64,000 bases of DNA from Marinobacter lutaoensis (lineage in GTDB: Bacteria > Pseudomonadota > Gammaproteobacteria > Pseudomonadales > Oleiphilaceae). Shown one piece after another: positions 1 through 9,027 of the stretch. The notes below the pieces were generated by a model. It was given only the letters and a program-made list of their open reading frames with translations, searched no databases and was not told the origin of the DNA. The position numbers were made by a program, and so were the translations under genes. The DNA is taken from the NCBI RefSeq assembly GCF_001981305.1, contig NZ_MSCW01000001.1:558001-622000 (forward strand), in the 5' to 3' direction. Position 1 is the stretch's first letter. Each line of letters begins with the position of its first letter.

Positions 1-70
1 TAACGGGTGTGGCCAGGCCCCGCAGCTATGCTAAAGTAGCGCGGCTTGTAACTGATCAGGGAGACCAAGC

Positions 71-697
71 GTGTTCGAGTTGTTGAAAGCCGGCGGCATT
101 TTGATGGTGCCCATCGTGGCCTGTTCCATTCTGGCACTGGCCATCGTTCTGGAGCGTTTCTGGACACTGCGCGCGTCGCGGGTGGCACCGCCCCAAACCA
201 TCAACGAGCTCTGGCGCTGGATCAAGAAAAAGGAACTCAACGGCCGCAAGCTCAAAGCCCTGCAGGCATCCTCTCCCCTGGGGCGAATCCTTGCCGGTGG
301 TCTTCTGAATGCCAAGCATGGCCGGGAGATCATGAAAGAAAGCATTGAACAGGAAGCCAGCCAGGTCATCCACGAACTGGAGCGTTTTCTCAATCCTCTG
401 GGCACCGTGGCCACCATCGCGCCGCTGCTGGGGCTGCTTGGCACAGTGATTGGCATGATCAAGGTGTTCGCCGAGATTCAGCTGGCCGGGGTGGGCAACG
501 CCGCCAACCTGGCTGGGGGGATTTCCGAAGCCCTGATCACCACCGCGGCCGGGCTGTCGGTCGCCATTCCGGCCCTGATTTTTCACCGCTACTTCATTCG
601 CCGGGTCGACGAGCTGGTTGTCAGTATGGAACAGGAAGCCATCAAATTGATCGAGGTTGTGCACGGGGATCGTGAAATCGACGTGGAAGGAGCCTGA
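71..697 (+). CDS. exbB: ExbB-type proton channel subunit (MotA/TolQ/ExbB family)
   Basis: Inner-membrane protein of the MotA/TolQ/ExbB family, 208 aa, which with ExbD uses the proton gradient to energise outer-membrane processes through a TonB-like partner. Three hydrophobic segments are visible, at about residues 10-30, 113-140 and 155-180; the last two form the conserved family core (GLLGTVIGM, then a GGISEALITTAAGLSVAIPAL stretch). The start is GTG, with AGGGAG seven bases upstream. exbD follows after five bases, then msbA and lpxK, a placement common in Pseudomonas and Marinobacter relatives. No tonB is present in the window, so the partner is unknown. A separate tolQ lies at 27.5 kb. The family call is firm; the role beside msbA is inferred. 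Confidence 0.93.
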   Translation: MFELLKAGGILMVPIVACSILALAIVLERFWTLRASRVAPPQTINELWRWIKKKELNGRKLKALQASSPLGRILAGGLLNAKHGREIMKESIEQEASQVIHELERFLNPLGTVATIAPLLGLLGTVIGMIKVFAEIQLAGVGNAANLAGGISEALITTAAGLSVAIPALIFHRYFIRRVDELVVSMEQEAIKLIEVVHGDREIDVEGA

Positions 698-702
698 ACA
701 CC

Positions 703-1131
703 GTGAAGTTCAAGCGCCAGAGAAGCCAGGAAGTGGGCGTTGACCTGACCCCGTTGATCGACGTGGTCTTCCTGCTGCTGATTTTCTTTATGGTATCCAC
801 CACGTTTACCCGGGAAAGTCACCTCGAAGTGGAGCTGCCGGAAGCCAAGGGTGAGGTGGCGCCGCCATCGGAGGTGAAGCAGATCGATGTCGTTATCACC
901 GCCGAGGGGCAGTATTTCCTCAATGACCGGCCACTGGTGAACAACCGGCGGGAAACCCTGGAACGGGGGGTCCGGGAGCTGGCCGGGGGTGACACCTCGT
1001 TGCCGTTCATCATCACCGCCGATGCCCGTACGCCGCACGAGTTCGTGGTCCGGGCCATGGACGTTGCCGGTCGCCTGGGGTTCGCCAAACTCAGCATTAC
1101 GACAGAGCGGGAGGCCGAGTCCGGTGATTAA
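703..1131 (+). CDS. exbD: ExbD-type biopolymer transport protein
   Basis: Partner of the upstream ExbB; 142 aa with one N-terminal transmembrane helix at about residues 15-35 and a periplasmic domain. The helix carries the family's proton-path aspartate in the pattern LTPLIDVVFLLLIFF. The start is GTG, five bases after exbB stops. The stop codon overlaps the GTG start of msbA (GTGATTAA), so the two genes are probably translationally coupled. It could instead be called a TolR homologue, but a complete tolQRAB-pal cluster at 27.5-31.7 kb makes ExbD the better name. Confidence 0.92.
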   Translation: MKFKRQRSQEVGVDLTPLIDVVFLLLIFFMVSTTFTRESHLEVELPEAKGEVAPPSEVKQIDVVITAEGQYFLNDRPLVNNRRETLERGVRELAGGDTSLPFIITADARTPHEFVVRAMDVAGRLGFAKLSITTEREAESGD

Positions 1132-2902
1132 GGCGCCCTCCGCCCAGCCCGCCCTGACGCCGCCTCCGACCGGAGGATGGGACACCTACAAACGCCTGCT
1201 GTCATACGTCAAGCCCTTCTGGGTGGCGTTTTCCCTGGCGGTGGTGGGGAACATCATCTACGCGGCCGCCTCCACCGGTATGGCGGCTGCCATGGAATAT
1301 GTGATTGCGGCCATCGAGCATCCCACCGACGAAAACCGGTTGCTGCTGACCCTGGTGATTGTCGGCGTGTTCGCCTTGCGCGGTGTTGGCACGTACATGA
1401 GCAGCTATTTCATCAGCTACGTCGGCCGGCATGTCATCAACGCCCTGCGCAACGACCTGTTTGACCGGATGATGACGTTGCCGTCCCGCTACTTTGACGA
1501 CAACGCCTCCGGGCGCCTGGTGTCCAAGCTCACCTACAATGTCGAGCAGGTGGCCGAGGCCACCACCAACGCGGTGACCACCACCCTTCGGGAAGGGCTG
1601 ACCATTGTTGGTCTGCTGGGCTTCATGCTGTACACCAACTGGAAGCTGACCCTGCTGTTCCTGACCATCGGCCCCATCATCGCAGGTGTGGTCAGCTACG
1701 CCAGCAAGCGCTTCCGCAAGATCAGCCGGCGGATCCAGGGGTCGATGGGGGATATCACCCACGTAGCCTCCGAATCCATCGTTGGTTACCGGGTGGTCCG
1801 TACCTTCGGTGGCGAGGAGTACGTGCGGAACCGGTTCCGGGCGGTCAGTGAGCGCAACCTGCGCCAGAGTCTGAAAATGGCCGCCACTCAGGCGACCAGC
1901 GTGCCGGTCATCCAGGTCCTGGTGGCCATCGCCATTGCACTGCTGGTGTGGATGATGCTGGCTCCGGAAATCCGTGGTGAGATGACCACGGGGCAGCTGG
2001 TGGCGTTCCTGACCGCGGCCACCACCATGGCCAAGCCGATTCGCCAGGTCACCAACATTCACGCCAAGGTACAAAAGGGCGTGGCGGCGGCCCACGACAT
2101 CTTCGAGACCATCGACGAGGCTCCCGAGGAGGACCCGGGCCAGCACGCACCCGAACGGGTGGCGGGCGACATTGAATTCCGCGACGTTTCCTTCCGGTAC
2201 CGCGACCAGCTGGATGATGTGCTTCGCGACATCTCCCTGACCGTGCCCGCCGGCCAGAGCGTGGCCCTGGTGGGTCGCTCCGGCAGCGGCAAATCGACGC
2301 TGGTCAGCCTGTTGCCACGTTTCTACGAGTACACCGGCGGTGAGATCCTGATCGACGGCCGACCGCTGCGTGATTACACGCTCAAATCCCTTCGGGCCCA
2401 GATCGCGCTGGTGACCCAGAATGTGGTGCTGTTCAACGACACCGTGGCTGCCAACATTGCCTACGGCGCGTTGCGGGACTGCTCCCGCGAGGAAATTCGG
2501 GCGGCTGCCGAGAAAGCCCACGCCCTGGAGTTCATTGATCGCATGCCCAACGGGCTGGATACCGTGATCGGCGACAACGGCGTGATGTTGTCCGGTGGTC
2601 AGCGCCAGCGGCTTGCCATTGCCCGGGCACTGCTCAAGGACGCCCCGATTCTGATTTTGGACGAGGCCACCTCGGCACTGGATACCGAATCCGAACGGCA
2701 CATTCAGGAAGCGCTGGAAACCGTCATGAAGGGCCGGACCACCCTGGTCATTGCGCACCGGCTGTCCACCATCGAGAACGCCGACCGGATCCTGGTCATG
2801 GACAAGGGACGCATTGTCGAGTCCGGTCGTCACGACGAACTGCTTGCCGCTGGCGGTGCCTATGCCCAGCTGCACCAGGTCCAGTTCAGTGAACAGGCAT
2901 GA
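1124..2902 (+). CDS. msbA: Lipid A export ATP-binding/permease protein MsbA
   Basis: Homodimeric ABC exporter that flips lipid A-core across the inner membrane. The N-terminal half is a six-helix transmembrane domain. The C-terminal half is a nucleotide-binding domain with Walker A GRSGSGKST near residue 384, the LSGGQRQR signature near 489, and Walker B LILDEATSALD. From the GTG at 1124 it is 592 aa, close to the 582 aa of the E. coli protein. The open frame extends back to 989, but that stretch lies inside exbD and does not look like an MsbA N-terminus, so the GTG overlapping the exbD stop was chosen. The next gene, lpxK, overlaps by four bases, as in the classic msbA-lpxK pair. Confidence 0.95.
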   Translation: MIKAPSAQPALTPPPTGGWDTYKRLLSYVKPFWVAFSLAVVGNIIYAAASTGMAAAMEYVIAAIEHPTDENRLLLTLVIVGVFALRGVGTYMSSYFISYVGRHVINALRNDLFDRMMTLPSRYFDDNASGRLVSKLTYNVEQVAEATTNAVTTTLREGLTIVGLLGFMLYTNWKLTLLFLTIGPIIAGVVSYASKRFRKISRRIQGSMGDITHVASESIVGYRVVRTFGGEEYVRNRFRAVSERNLRQSLKMAATQATSVPVIQVLVAIAIALLVWMMLAPEIRGEMTTGQLVAFLTAATTMAKPIRQVTNIHAKVQKGVAAAHDIFETIDEAPEEDPGQHAPERVAGDIEFRDVSFRYRDQLDDVLRDISLTVPAGQSVALVGRSGSGKSTLVSLLPRFYEYTGGEILIDGRPLRDYTLKSLRAQIALVTQNVVLFNDTVAANIAYGALRDCSREEIRAAAEKAHALEFIDRMPNGLDTVIGDNGVMLSGGQRQRLAIARALLKDAPILILDEATSALDTESERHIQEALETVMKGRTTLVIAHRLSTIENADRILVMDKGRIVESGRHDELLAAGGAYAQLHQVQFSEQA

Positions 2903-3954
2903 GCTCGCTGGTTGATCGACTGTGGTATGGCGGAGGCCGGCCCCTGCGCTGGCTGATGCCGCTGTCCTGGCTCTACCAGGCGGTGGCGGAGGCCCGTCGC
3001 CGCAAGGCCTGGACGGAACGCCACCAGAGCCTGCCGGTGCCGGTGGTGGTGGTGGGCAACATCACCGCCGGCGGTACCGGAAAATCCCCGCTGACCGCCC
3101 GGCTGGTGGCGGCCATGGTGGCCGCGGGCTGGCGACCGGTGATCCTGAGCCGGGGCTATCGCGGCAGATCCCGGGAATACCCGTTGCGGGTGACCGGTGA
3201 TTCCGATCCGGCGCTGGCCGGCGACGAGCCGGTGATGCTGGCCCAGGCCACGGGCGTGCCGGTGGTGGTCGACCCCAGGCGCTCAAGGGCTGCAGCCCAT
3301 GCTCTGTCTCAGTCGTTGGGCGATGTTCTGATCTGTGACGACGGCCTGCAGCACTACGCTTTGCCCCGCGACATCGAGTTGGCCGTATTTGACGCCAGTC
3401 GCGGGCTGGGTAACGGCGCCCTGATTCCGGTGGGCCCGCTGCGCGAACCCGTGTCTCGCCTGACCGGGGTGGACTTCGTGCTGGTCAACGGTGCCGACGG
3501 CGACCGGGACGGGCGTCTGGCGGCCTTCGCCGGAATCGAGCACCCCGGACTGTTTGCCATGGGGCTGCGCGCCACCACGCTGGTGCACCTTCGGACGGGC
3601 CGGCGAGCGCCGCTATCGGAGTTGCGGGGGCGGCCGGTTCACGCACTGGCCGGTATTGGCAACCCCCGCCGGTTCTTCGACATGCTCCGAAGCCTGGGAG
3701 CAGAGCTGCGGGCAACGGCCTTTCCCGACCACCACCGGTTTTCCCAAGCGGATCTGGCCAGCCGTGCCGGGGAATGGCTGGTGATGACGGCAAAGGACGC
3801 CGTAAAATGCCGTGGGTTCGCGCCCGACAATGCCTGGTATCTGGCCGTGGAGGCAGAGGTTCCCGATGCCTTTCTGGACGCCTTCCTGGCGCAGCTGGAT
3901 GCCAGTGCCCGACAATTCAACGATGCAAGACACATGAGAACGGACCATGGATAA
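2899..3954 (+). CDS. lpxK: Tetraacyldisaccharide 4'-kinase LpxK
   Basis: Phosphorylates the 4' position of the lipid A disaccharide, the sixth step of the Raetz pathway, at the cytoplasmic face of the inner membrane. A hydrophobic N-terminal segment (residues 15-30) is followed by the LpxK-type P-loop [12 protein letters not shown] near residues 54-65. Later motifs typical of the family include DDGLQHY near 150 and the AFPDHHRF stretch near 275. The length of 351 aa is normal. Its ATG overlaps the msbA stop as ATGA, and its own stop overlaps the start of the next small gene. Confidence 0.95.
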   Translation: MSSLVDRLWYGGGRPLRWLMPLSWLYQAVAEARRRKAWTERHQSLPVPVVVVGNITAGGTGKSPLTARLVAAMVAAGWRPVILSRGYRGRSREYPLRVTGDSDPALAGDEPVMLAQATGVPVVVDPRRSRAAAHALSQSLGDVLICDDGLQHYALPRDIELAVFDASRGLGNGALIPVGPLREPVSRLTGVDFVLVNGADGDRDGRLAAFAGIEHPGLFAMGLRATTLVHLRTGRRAPLSELRGRPVHALAGIGNPRRFFDMLRSLGAELRATAFPDHHRFSQADLASRAGEWLVMTAKDAVKCRGFAPDNAWYLAVEAEVPDAFLDAFLAQLDASARQFNDARHMRTDHG

Positions 3955-4135
3955 GAAGCTGATCGCGTTACTGGCGTGCCCTGTGTGCAAGGGGGAACTC
4001 AAGCTGGACCGGGACAGGAACGAACTGATCTGCTATCAGGACGCCATGGCGTTTCCGATCCGGGACGGCATTCCTGTCATGCTGGCGAGCGAGGCCCGGA
4101 CCTTGACCACCGACGAACGCCTGGACAAGCACTGA
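3947..4135 (+). CDS. ycaR: Trm112 family small protein (YcaR-like)
   Basis: A 62-aa protein of the Trm112/UPF0434 family, found between lpxK and kdsB in many gammaproteobacteria. It starts [14 protein letters not shown] and keeps the CPVC pair that forms half of a zinc-knuckle-like fold in this family; a lone Cys follows in LICYQD. The conserved [12 protein letters not shown] segment is present. The exact role of the bacterial protein is not settled. The gene overlaps the end of lpxK by eight bases and lies 25 bases before kdsB, so it is co-transcribed with the lipid A genes. Confidence 0.9.
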   Translation: MDKKLIALLACPVCKGELKLDRDRNELICYQDAMAFPIRDGIPVMLASEARTLTTDERLDKH

Positions 4136-4160
4136 CCGGCCGCAGGAGTATCGAACAGCC

Positions 4161-4949
4161 ATGAGTTTCACCGTTGTTATTCCCGCCCGCTATGCCTCCA
4201 CCCGGTTGCCGGGCAAACCCCTGGCCGACATCGCGGGCAAGCCCATGATTCAGCACGTCTGCGAGCGCGCCGCCGAGAGCCTGGCCGGTCGTGTGGTGGT
4301 GGCCACCGACGATGACCGTGTCCGTGCGGCCTGCGAGGCGTTCGGCGCCGAGGTAGTCATGACCTCTCCGGATCACGCCAGCGGCACCGACCGGCTGGAA
4401 GAAGTGGCCCGCCAGCTTGGCCTGGAGCCGGACCACCGGGTGATCAATGTTCAGGGCGATGAGCCCCTGATCCCTCCGGCGTTGATCAATCAGGTGGCGG
4501 AAAACCTGGAGCAGTACCCGGAAGCGGCGATCGCCACGCTGTGCGAACGCATCCATGACATCGAGGCGCTGTTCAACCCCAATGTGGTCAAGGTGGTGTT
4601 CGACCATCAGGGGATGGCCCACTATTTCAGCCGCGCGCCCATTCCCTGGGCCCGGGACACGTGGCCCGATCTGGCCGCCGCCGCCCAAGGGCTGTGCTCG
4701 CTGCCGGATGGGGTGGGCTATTTCCGGCACATCGGCATTTACGGTTACCGGGCCGGCGTATTGAGCGATTTCGTGTCCTGGGCGCCGGCACCGACGGAGC
4801 GCACTGAAAGCCTGGAGCAATTGCGGGCCCTGTACAACGGCGCGCGGATCCATGTAGACATCGCCGCTGAGAACCCGCCGGGTGGTGTCGATACCGAAGC
4901 CGACCTGGCCCGTGTACGCCAGTGGTTCGCCTCCCGGGGGGAGGGCTGA
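4161..4949 (+). CDS. kdsB: 3-deoxy-manno-octulosonate cytidylyltransferase (CMP-Kdo synthetase)
   Basis: Activates Kdo with CTP to CMP-Kdo for the lipopolysaccharide inner core. The nucleotide-binding signature [15 protein letters not shown] lies at residues 6-20, and [13 protein letters not shown] and FSRAPIPW are typical of KdsB. The length of 262 aa is slightly above the 248 aa of E. coli. The ATG at 4161 follows a GGAG-containing sequence. It ends two bases before the next start, in the middle of a tightly packed lipid A/peptidoglycan operon. Confidence 0.95.
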   Translation: MSFTVVIPARYASTRLPGKPLADIAGKPMIQHVCERAAESLAGRVVVATDDDRVRAACEAFGAEVVMTSPDHASGTDRLEEVARQLGLEPDHRVINVQGDEPLIPPALINQVAENLEQYPEAAIATLCERIHDIEALFNPNVVKVVFDHQGMAHYFSRAPIPWARDTWPDLAAAAQGLCSLPDGVGYFRHIGIYGYRAGVLSDFVSWAPAPTERTESLEQLRALYNGARIHVDIAAENPPGGVDTEADLARVRQWFASRGEG

Positions 4950-4951
4950 TC

Positions 4952-5428
4952 ATGCCCGAACGCACACGGGTTCTGTTCGTCTGCCTGGGCAACATCTGCC
5001 GCTCGCCCAGCGCTGAGGGCGTGTTTCGAGCGCTGGTGCGCGAGGCGGGGGCGGACTGGATCGAAACGGATTCCTGCGGTACCGGTCATTGGCATATCGG
5101 CAAAGGGCCCGACCCCAGGGCCGTGGCCGCGGCCCGGCGCAGGGGAATCGACATCAGTGACCTGCGCGCCCGCCAGTTCCGGGCATCCGATCTGGACGAC
5201 TTTGACTTCATTCTGGCCATGGACCGGCAGAACCTGGCGGACATCCGGGACATTTGGCATCAGAATGGCGGGACCGAACCGGAGCTGTTCCTTGCCTATG
5301 GCTCTACAGCGCACGAGGAAGTCCCGGATCCCTACTATGGCGGTGATCAGGGATTCGAGCACGTGCTGGATCTGATCCACGACGCCAGCCAGGGCCTGCT
5401 CGCGCATATCATGGAGCGGCGCCGTTGA
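4952..5428 (+). CDS. Low-molecular-weight protein-tyrosine phosphatase
   Basis: Cytoplasmic phosphatase of the LMW-PTP family, about 158 aa. The P-loop CLGNICRSP has the CX5R(S) pattern with the catalytic Cys near residue 11 and Arg near 17. The general-acid loop is DPYYGG near residue 127. The frame is open ten codons further upstream inside kdsB, but the ATG two bases after the kdsB stop gives the normal family N-terminus and was chosen. The 3' end overlaps the TTG start of murB (TTGA). The physiological substrate cannot be read from sequence; some relatives act on tyrosine kinases of exopolysaccharide systems, while others in this kdsB-murB position have no known target. Confidence 0.9.
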   Translation: MPERTRVLFVCLGNICRSPSAEGVFRALVREAGADWIETDSCGTGHWHIGKGPDPRAVAAARRRGIDISDLRARQFRASDLDDFDFILAMDRQNLADIRDIWHQNGGTEPELFLAYGSTAHEEVPDPYYGGDQGFEHVLDLIHDASQGLLAHIMERRR

Positions 5429-6477
5429 CCGAGCAGTTGTGCATTCGTGAACGGGTCGATCTGCAGCCGTTCAATACCCTGGGCGTAGCGGCCCGGGCCC
5501 GCTATTTCATGGAGCTGACCGACCCGGCCCAGGTACCGCCCGCCCTGTCCTGGGCCGCCGAACGTGGCCTGCGGCCGCTGATTCTCGGTGGCGGCAGCAA
5601 TCTGATTTTCGCCGGGGCGGAGATCCATGCCCTGGTTCTGCGCATGGCCATTCCGGGCCGCCACTGGGAGCGGGTCGAGGGCGATGAGGCAACCCTGGTG
5701 CTGGGCGCCGGGGAAAACTGGCATGAGGCGGTTCTCTATGCTGCCCGGTCCGGTTACCGGGGCATTGAGAACCTGGCCCTGATTCCGGGAACCGCGGGCG
5801 CGGCGCCGGTTCAGAACATTGGCGCTTACGGCGTGGAACTGTGCGAGGCGCTGGAATCGGTGACGGCGTTCGACCGGGAACGGGCGCAATGGCGGCGACT
5901 GGGCACCGACGAGTGCCGCTTTGCGTACCGGGACAGCCTGTTCAAGCAGTACCCCGGCCGCTTCGTAATCTCGCAGATCCACCTACGCCTGTCCCGGAGC
6001 CAGCCCCTGCGACTGGAGTATCAGGAGCTGCGAGATTACCTGGCGGACTGCCCGGTGTCATCTCTGGACGCCCTGGCCGTGGCCCAGGCGGTGATGGCCA
6101 TCCGCCGGCGCAAGCTGCCGGACCCGGCGCGGATTCCCAATGTCGGCAGTTTTTTCAAAAACCCTGTGGTGAGCGAGGCGGACTACGCCCGGCTCAAGTC
6201 CCGGCATCCGGGGCTGCCGGCCTATCCGCAACCCCAAGGCGTCAAACTGGCGGCAGGTTGGCTGATCGACCAGTGTGGCTGGAAAGGGTATCGGAACGGG
6301 ACGGTCGGCGTACACAACCGGCAGGCGCTGGTGTTGGTCAATCACGCCGGTGGTTCCGGTCGTGACGTGCTGGCGCTGGCCACGGAAATCCGGGCCTCGG
6401 TCCTGGAGCGGTTTGGCGTGGAGCTGGAGATGGAGCCCGGGGTGGTCGGCGGCGCCGGGCTTCCTCCTATCGGCTAG
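5425..6477 (+). CDS. murB: UDP-N-acetylmuramate dehydrogenase MurB
   Basis: FAD enzyme that reduces UDP-GlcNAc-enolpyruvate to UDP-MurNAc, the second committed step of peptidoglycan synthesis. FAD-binding motifs GGGSNL and PGTAGAAPVQNIGAYG lie in the first half. The catalytic serine is in NVGSFFKNP at about residue 231. The length of 350 aa fits the type I (E. coli-like) enzyme. The start is TTG, coupled to the preceding phosphatase by a TTGA overlap. It ends the exbB-murB run and converges on proS; a GC-rich 9-bp inverted repeat (6477-6501) spans its stop codon. Confidence 0.94.
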   Translation: MTEQLCIRERVDLQPFNTLGVAARARYFMELTDPAQVPPALSWAAERGLRPLILGGGSNLIFAGAEIHALVLRMAIPGRHWERVEGDEATLVLGAGENWHEAVLYAARSGYRGIENLALIPGTAGAAPVQNIGAYGVELCEALESVTAFDRERAQWRRLGTDECRFAYRDSLFKQYPGRFVISQIHLRLSRSQPLRLEYQELRDYLADCPVSSLDALAVAQAVMAIRRRKLPDPARIPNVGSFFKNPVVSEADYARLKSRHPGLPAYPQPQGVKLAAGWLIDQCGWKGYRNGTVGVHNRQALVLVNHAGGSGRDVLALATEIRASVLERFGVELEMEPGVVGGAGLPPIG

Positions 6478-6509
6478 CGCCCGCGTGGCCGCCGCGGGCG
6501 CCGTGGGTC

Positions 6510-8243
6510 TCAGAGCCCTTTTCGGGGCGATACCTTGATCAGAAACGACAGCGCGTCCTCCAGTGGGATGTCCTGTTTGTCCGTGTCCCGGCGACCCTTG
6601 TACTCCAGAGTGCCCGCAGCCAGTCCTCGGTCGGACACGACCAGACGGTGAGGGATGCCGATCAGTTCCATGTCCGCGAACTTGACCCCCGGCCGCTCGT
6701 TACGATCATCCAGCAATACATCGAAGCCGGCTTGGCGCAACTGCTCGTACAACTTCTCGCCGGCTTCCGCCACGGCGGCGGACTTATGGGCGTTGAGGGT
6801 AACGATGGCCACTTCGAAGGGGGCGATGGCGTCCGGCCAGATGATGCCTCGATCATCATGGTTCTGCTCGATGGATGCGGCCACGATCCGGGATACGCCA
6901 ATGCCGTAGCACCCCATTTCCATGACGACGCTCTTGCCGTGTTCGTCCAGAACCGTCGCGTTCATGGCCTCGCTGTATTTTTTGCCCAGCTTGAAGATGT
7001 GGCCGACCTCGATGCCCCGGCGAATCTCCAGGGTGCCCTTGCCGTCGGGGCTCGGGTCGCCCTCGACCACATTGCGCAAATCCTCGACGCGGGCGAGCGG
7101 CACGTCCCGTTCCCAGTTGACGCCGGTCAGGTGATAACCATCCCGGTTGGCACCGCAGATGAAATCCGCCAGATGCGCGGCGCTACGGTCCACGATCACC
7201 GGCACCGGCAGATTGACCGGACCCAGGGAGCCCGGCGCGCACCCGATGGCGTTTCGGATTTCCTCGTCGGTGGCCAGGGTCAGCGGCTCGGCAACGCCGG
7301 GCAGCTTTTCCGCCTTGATGGTGTTCAGGGTATGGTCCCCGCGCAGTACCAGCGCCACCAGACCGGCCTCACCGTCCGTGCCGGCTTCGCCCCTGACCAC
7401 CAATGTCTTGACGGTGCGGCGGGGGGCAACGCCCAGGAAGTCTGAGATGTCGCCGATGGTTTTCTGCTCGGGCGTCGCTACTTCCCGCAGAGGCTCGGTC
7501 GGCGCCGGACGTTCACCGGCCGGTGCCAGGGCCTCGGCTTTCTCAATGTTGGCGGCGTAATCGCTTTCAGTACTGAAAGCGATGGCGTCTTCGCCGGAGG
7601 CGGCCAGTACGTGGAATTCGTGGGAGGCATTGCCGCCAATGGCGCCGGAATCGGCTTGCACCGGACGATAATCCAGGCCGAGACGGTCGAAGATGTTGCA
7701 GTAGGTGCGGTGCATGACCTGATAGGTCTCGTCGAGCGACTCGGCATCCAGATGGAAGGAGTAGGCGTCCTTCATGATGAACTCCCGGGCCCGCATGACA
7801 CCAAAGCGGGGACGGCGTTCGTCCCGGAACTTGGTTTGGATCTGGTAGAAGTTGGCGGGCAGTTCCTTGTAGCTCTTGAGCTCATTACGGATGAGGTCGG
7901 TGATCACCTCTTCATGGGTGGGACCGAAACAGAAGTCCCGGCCGTGCCGGTCGTTGAGGCGCAGCAGTTCGCCGCCATACTGGGTCCAGCGTCCGGACTC
8001 CTGCCACAGCTCGGCCGGCTGGACCGCCGGCATCAGCACTTCCTGGGCGCCGCTCTTGTCCATTTCCTCGCGAACAATCCGCTCCACCTTGCGCAGGGTA
8101 CGAAGCCCCAGGGGCAGCCAGGTGTACAGGCCTGCGGCCAGTTTTCGGATCATGCCGGCTCTCAGCATCAGCTGATGGCTGATGATTTCCGCGTCTGCCG
8201 GTGTCTCTTTCAGGGTCGCTATCAGGTAACGGCTTGCTCGCAT
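6510..8243 (-). CDS. proS: Prolyl-tRNA synthetase (bacterial type)
   Basis: Charges tRNA-Pro with proline in the cytoplasm. At 577 aa it is the bacterial type, with the cis-editing insertion between class II motifs 2 and 3 (roughly residues 225-400). Motifs seen include [39 protein letters not shown] (class II motif 2 region) and the C-terminal anticodon-binding domain with [20 protein letters not shown]. The ATG at 8243 begins [19 protein letters not shown], the usual N-terminus. It is transcribed against murB. Confidence 0.96.
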   Translation of the reverse strand: MRASRYLIATLKETPADAEIISHQLMLRAGMIRKLAAGLYTWLPLGLRTLRKVERIVREEMDKSGAQEVLMPAVQPAELWQESGRWTQYGGELLRLNDRHGRDFCFGPTHEEVITDLIRNELKSYKELPANFYQIQTKFRDERRPRFGVMRAREFIMKDAYSFHLDAESLDETYQVMHRTYCNIFDRLGLDYRPVQADSGAIGGNASHEFHVLAASGEDAIAFSTESDYAANIEKAEALAPAGERPAPTEPLREVATPEQKTIGDISDFLGVAPRRTVKTLVVRGEAGTDGEAGLVALVLRGDHTLNTIKAEKLPGVAEPLTLATDEEIRNAIGCAPGSLGPVNLPVPVIVDRSAAHLADFICGANRDGYHLTGVNWERDVPLARVEDLRNVVEGDPSPDGKGTLEIRRGIEVGHIFKLGKKYSEAMNATVLDEHGKSVVMEMGCYGIGVSRIVAASIEQNHDDRGIIWPDAIAPFEVAIVTLNAHKSAAVAEAGEKLYEQLRQAGFDVLLDDRNERPGVKFADMELIGIPHRLVVSDRGLAAGTLEYKGRRDTDKQDIPLEDALSFLIKVSPRKGL

Positions 8244-8336
8244 CGTGTCTTCCGTATTGGTCAGGATCGGGAATGTTGCGCCGGTGTCCGGGTACCGCGC
8301 CCGCCCCGGCGTTGGGTTTTGTCCTAGCTGTCGGCT

Positions 8337-8365
8337 ATTGTACGGAGCCTGTCAGGAGAGGTACA
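8337..8365 (-). promoter_or_regulatory. Possible promoter of proS
   Basis: On the minus strand a TACAAT -10 (8337-8342) lies 17 bases from a weak TGTACC -35 (8360-8365), in the 140-base gap between the lrp-type gene and proS. The -10 matches five of six consensus bases, but the -35 matches only about three. Confidence 0.35.
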
Positions 8366-8383
8366 GACGCTCGCCCCCCCGCC

Positions 8384-8887
8384 TTATGCCAGGTAACCGA
8401 GCGGCAGGGCCGTGCTGTCGATGACCCGCCTCAGCACGAAGCTGGAATGGACGCCGCTGACGCCGGGGATGCGGGTGATGTGGTTGAGCAGAAATTCGTG
8501 ATAGCTGTCCATGTCCGGTACCACCACCTTCAGCATGTAGTCGGCATCCTGGCCGGTGATCAGGTAGCACTCTTGAACTTCTGGGTAACCGGCCACCTGT
8601 TCCTCGAACGCGGAAAAGCGTTCCGGGGTGTGCCGGTCCATGCCGATCAGGATGATGGCGGTGAGCGAAAGTCCGAGTTTCTTGTGGTCAAGTATGGTGG
8701 CTCGGCGCAGGATGATGCCGGCATCCTCCAGCGCCTTGACCCGTCTCAGACAGGGGGAGGGGGACAGGCCGACCTTTTCCGCCAACTCCTGGTTGGTCAG
8801 GGCGCCATCTTTCTGGAGCCACTCCAGAATCTTTCGGTCGGTTTTATCGATTTTTACCAATCCCTTGTTTGCTTTGGACATGTTCAT
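8384..8887 (-). CDS. Lrp/AsnC family transcriptional regulator
   Basis: A 167-aa regulator with an N-terminal winged helix-turn-helix (about residues 13-70, including LAEKVGLSPSPCLRRVKALEDAGII) and a C-terminal RAM/ligand-binding domain (GMDRHTPERFSAFEEQV, then the VTGQDADYMLKV-like strand). The length and first residues resemble leucine-responsive regulators (Lrp) more than AsnC. It is divergent from leuA across an AT-rich 140-base gap, so control of leuA and of itself is plausible but unproven. Two in-frame ATG codons (8887 and 8881) are possible starts. Confidence 0.9.
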   Translation of the reverse strand: MNMSKANKGLVKIDKTDRKILEWLQKDGALTNQELAEKVGLSPSPCLRRVKALEDAGIILRRATILDHKKLGLSLTAIILIGMDRHTPERFSAFEEQVAGYPEVQECYLITGQDADYMLKVVVPDMDSYHEFLLNHITRIPGVSGVHSSFVLRRVIDSTALPLGYLA

Positions 8888-9027
8888 TCTTTATTTTCGT
8901 GATTGTTAAAATTTAATGCTAAAAAATAGGCCATTTGGGGGCAAGAAAGCAAGAAAATGGCGATTCCGTTGAGTTAGCATGGTAATGAAATCGCAGCATC
9001 CTCTGATACTGGCAAGGAATTCGACCC
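8888..9027. promoter_or_regulatory. AT-rich divergent control region between lrp-type gene and leuA
   Basis: This 140-base gap separates the divergent Lrp-family gene and leuA. It is much richer in A+T than its surroundings. It holds a near-palindrome around 8903-8922 (TTGTTAAAATTTAATGCT) of the AT-rich type bound by Lrp-family proteins. AAGGAA at 9014-9019 is the leuA ribosome-binding site. I could not identify convincing -35/-10 pairs for either gene. Confidence 0.5.

Noticed and set aside
6477..6501. Nine-bp GC inverted repeat at the murB stop as a terminator
   Set aside because: No U-run on either strand. It may slow convergent transcripts, but the evidence is too weak for a terminator feature.
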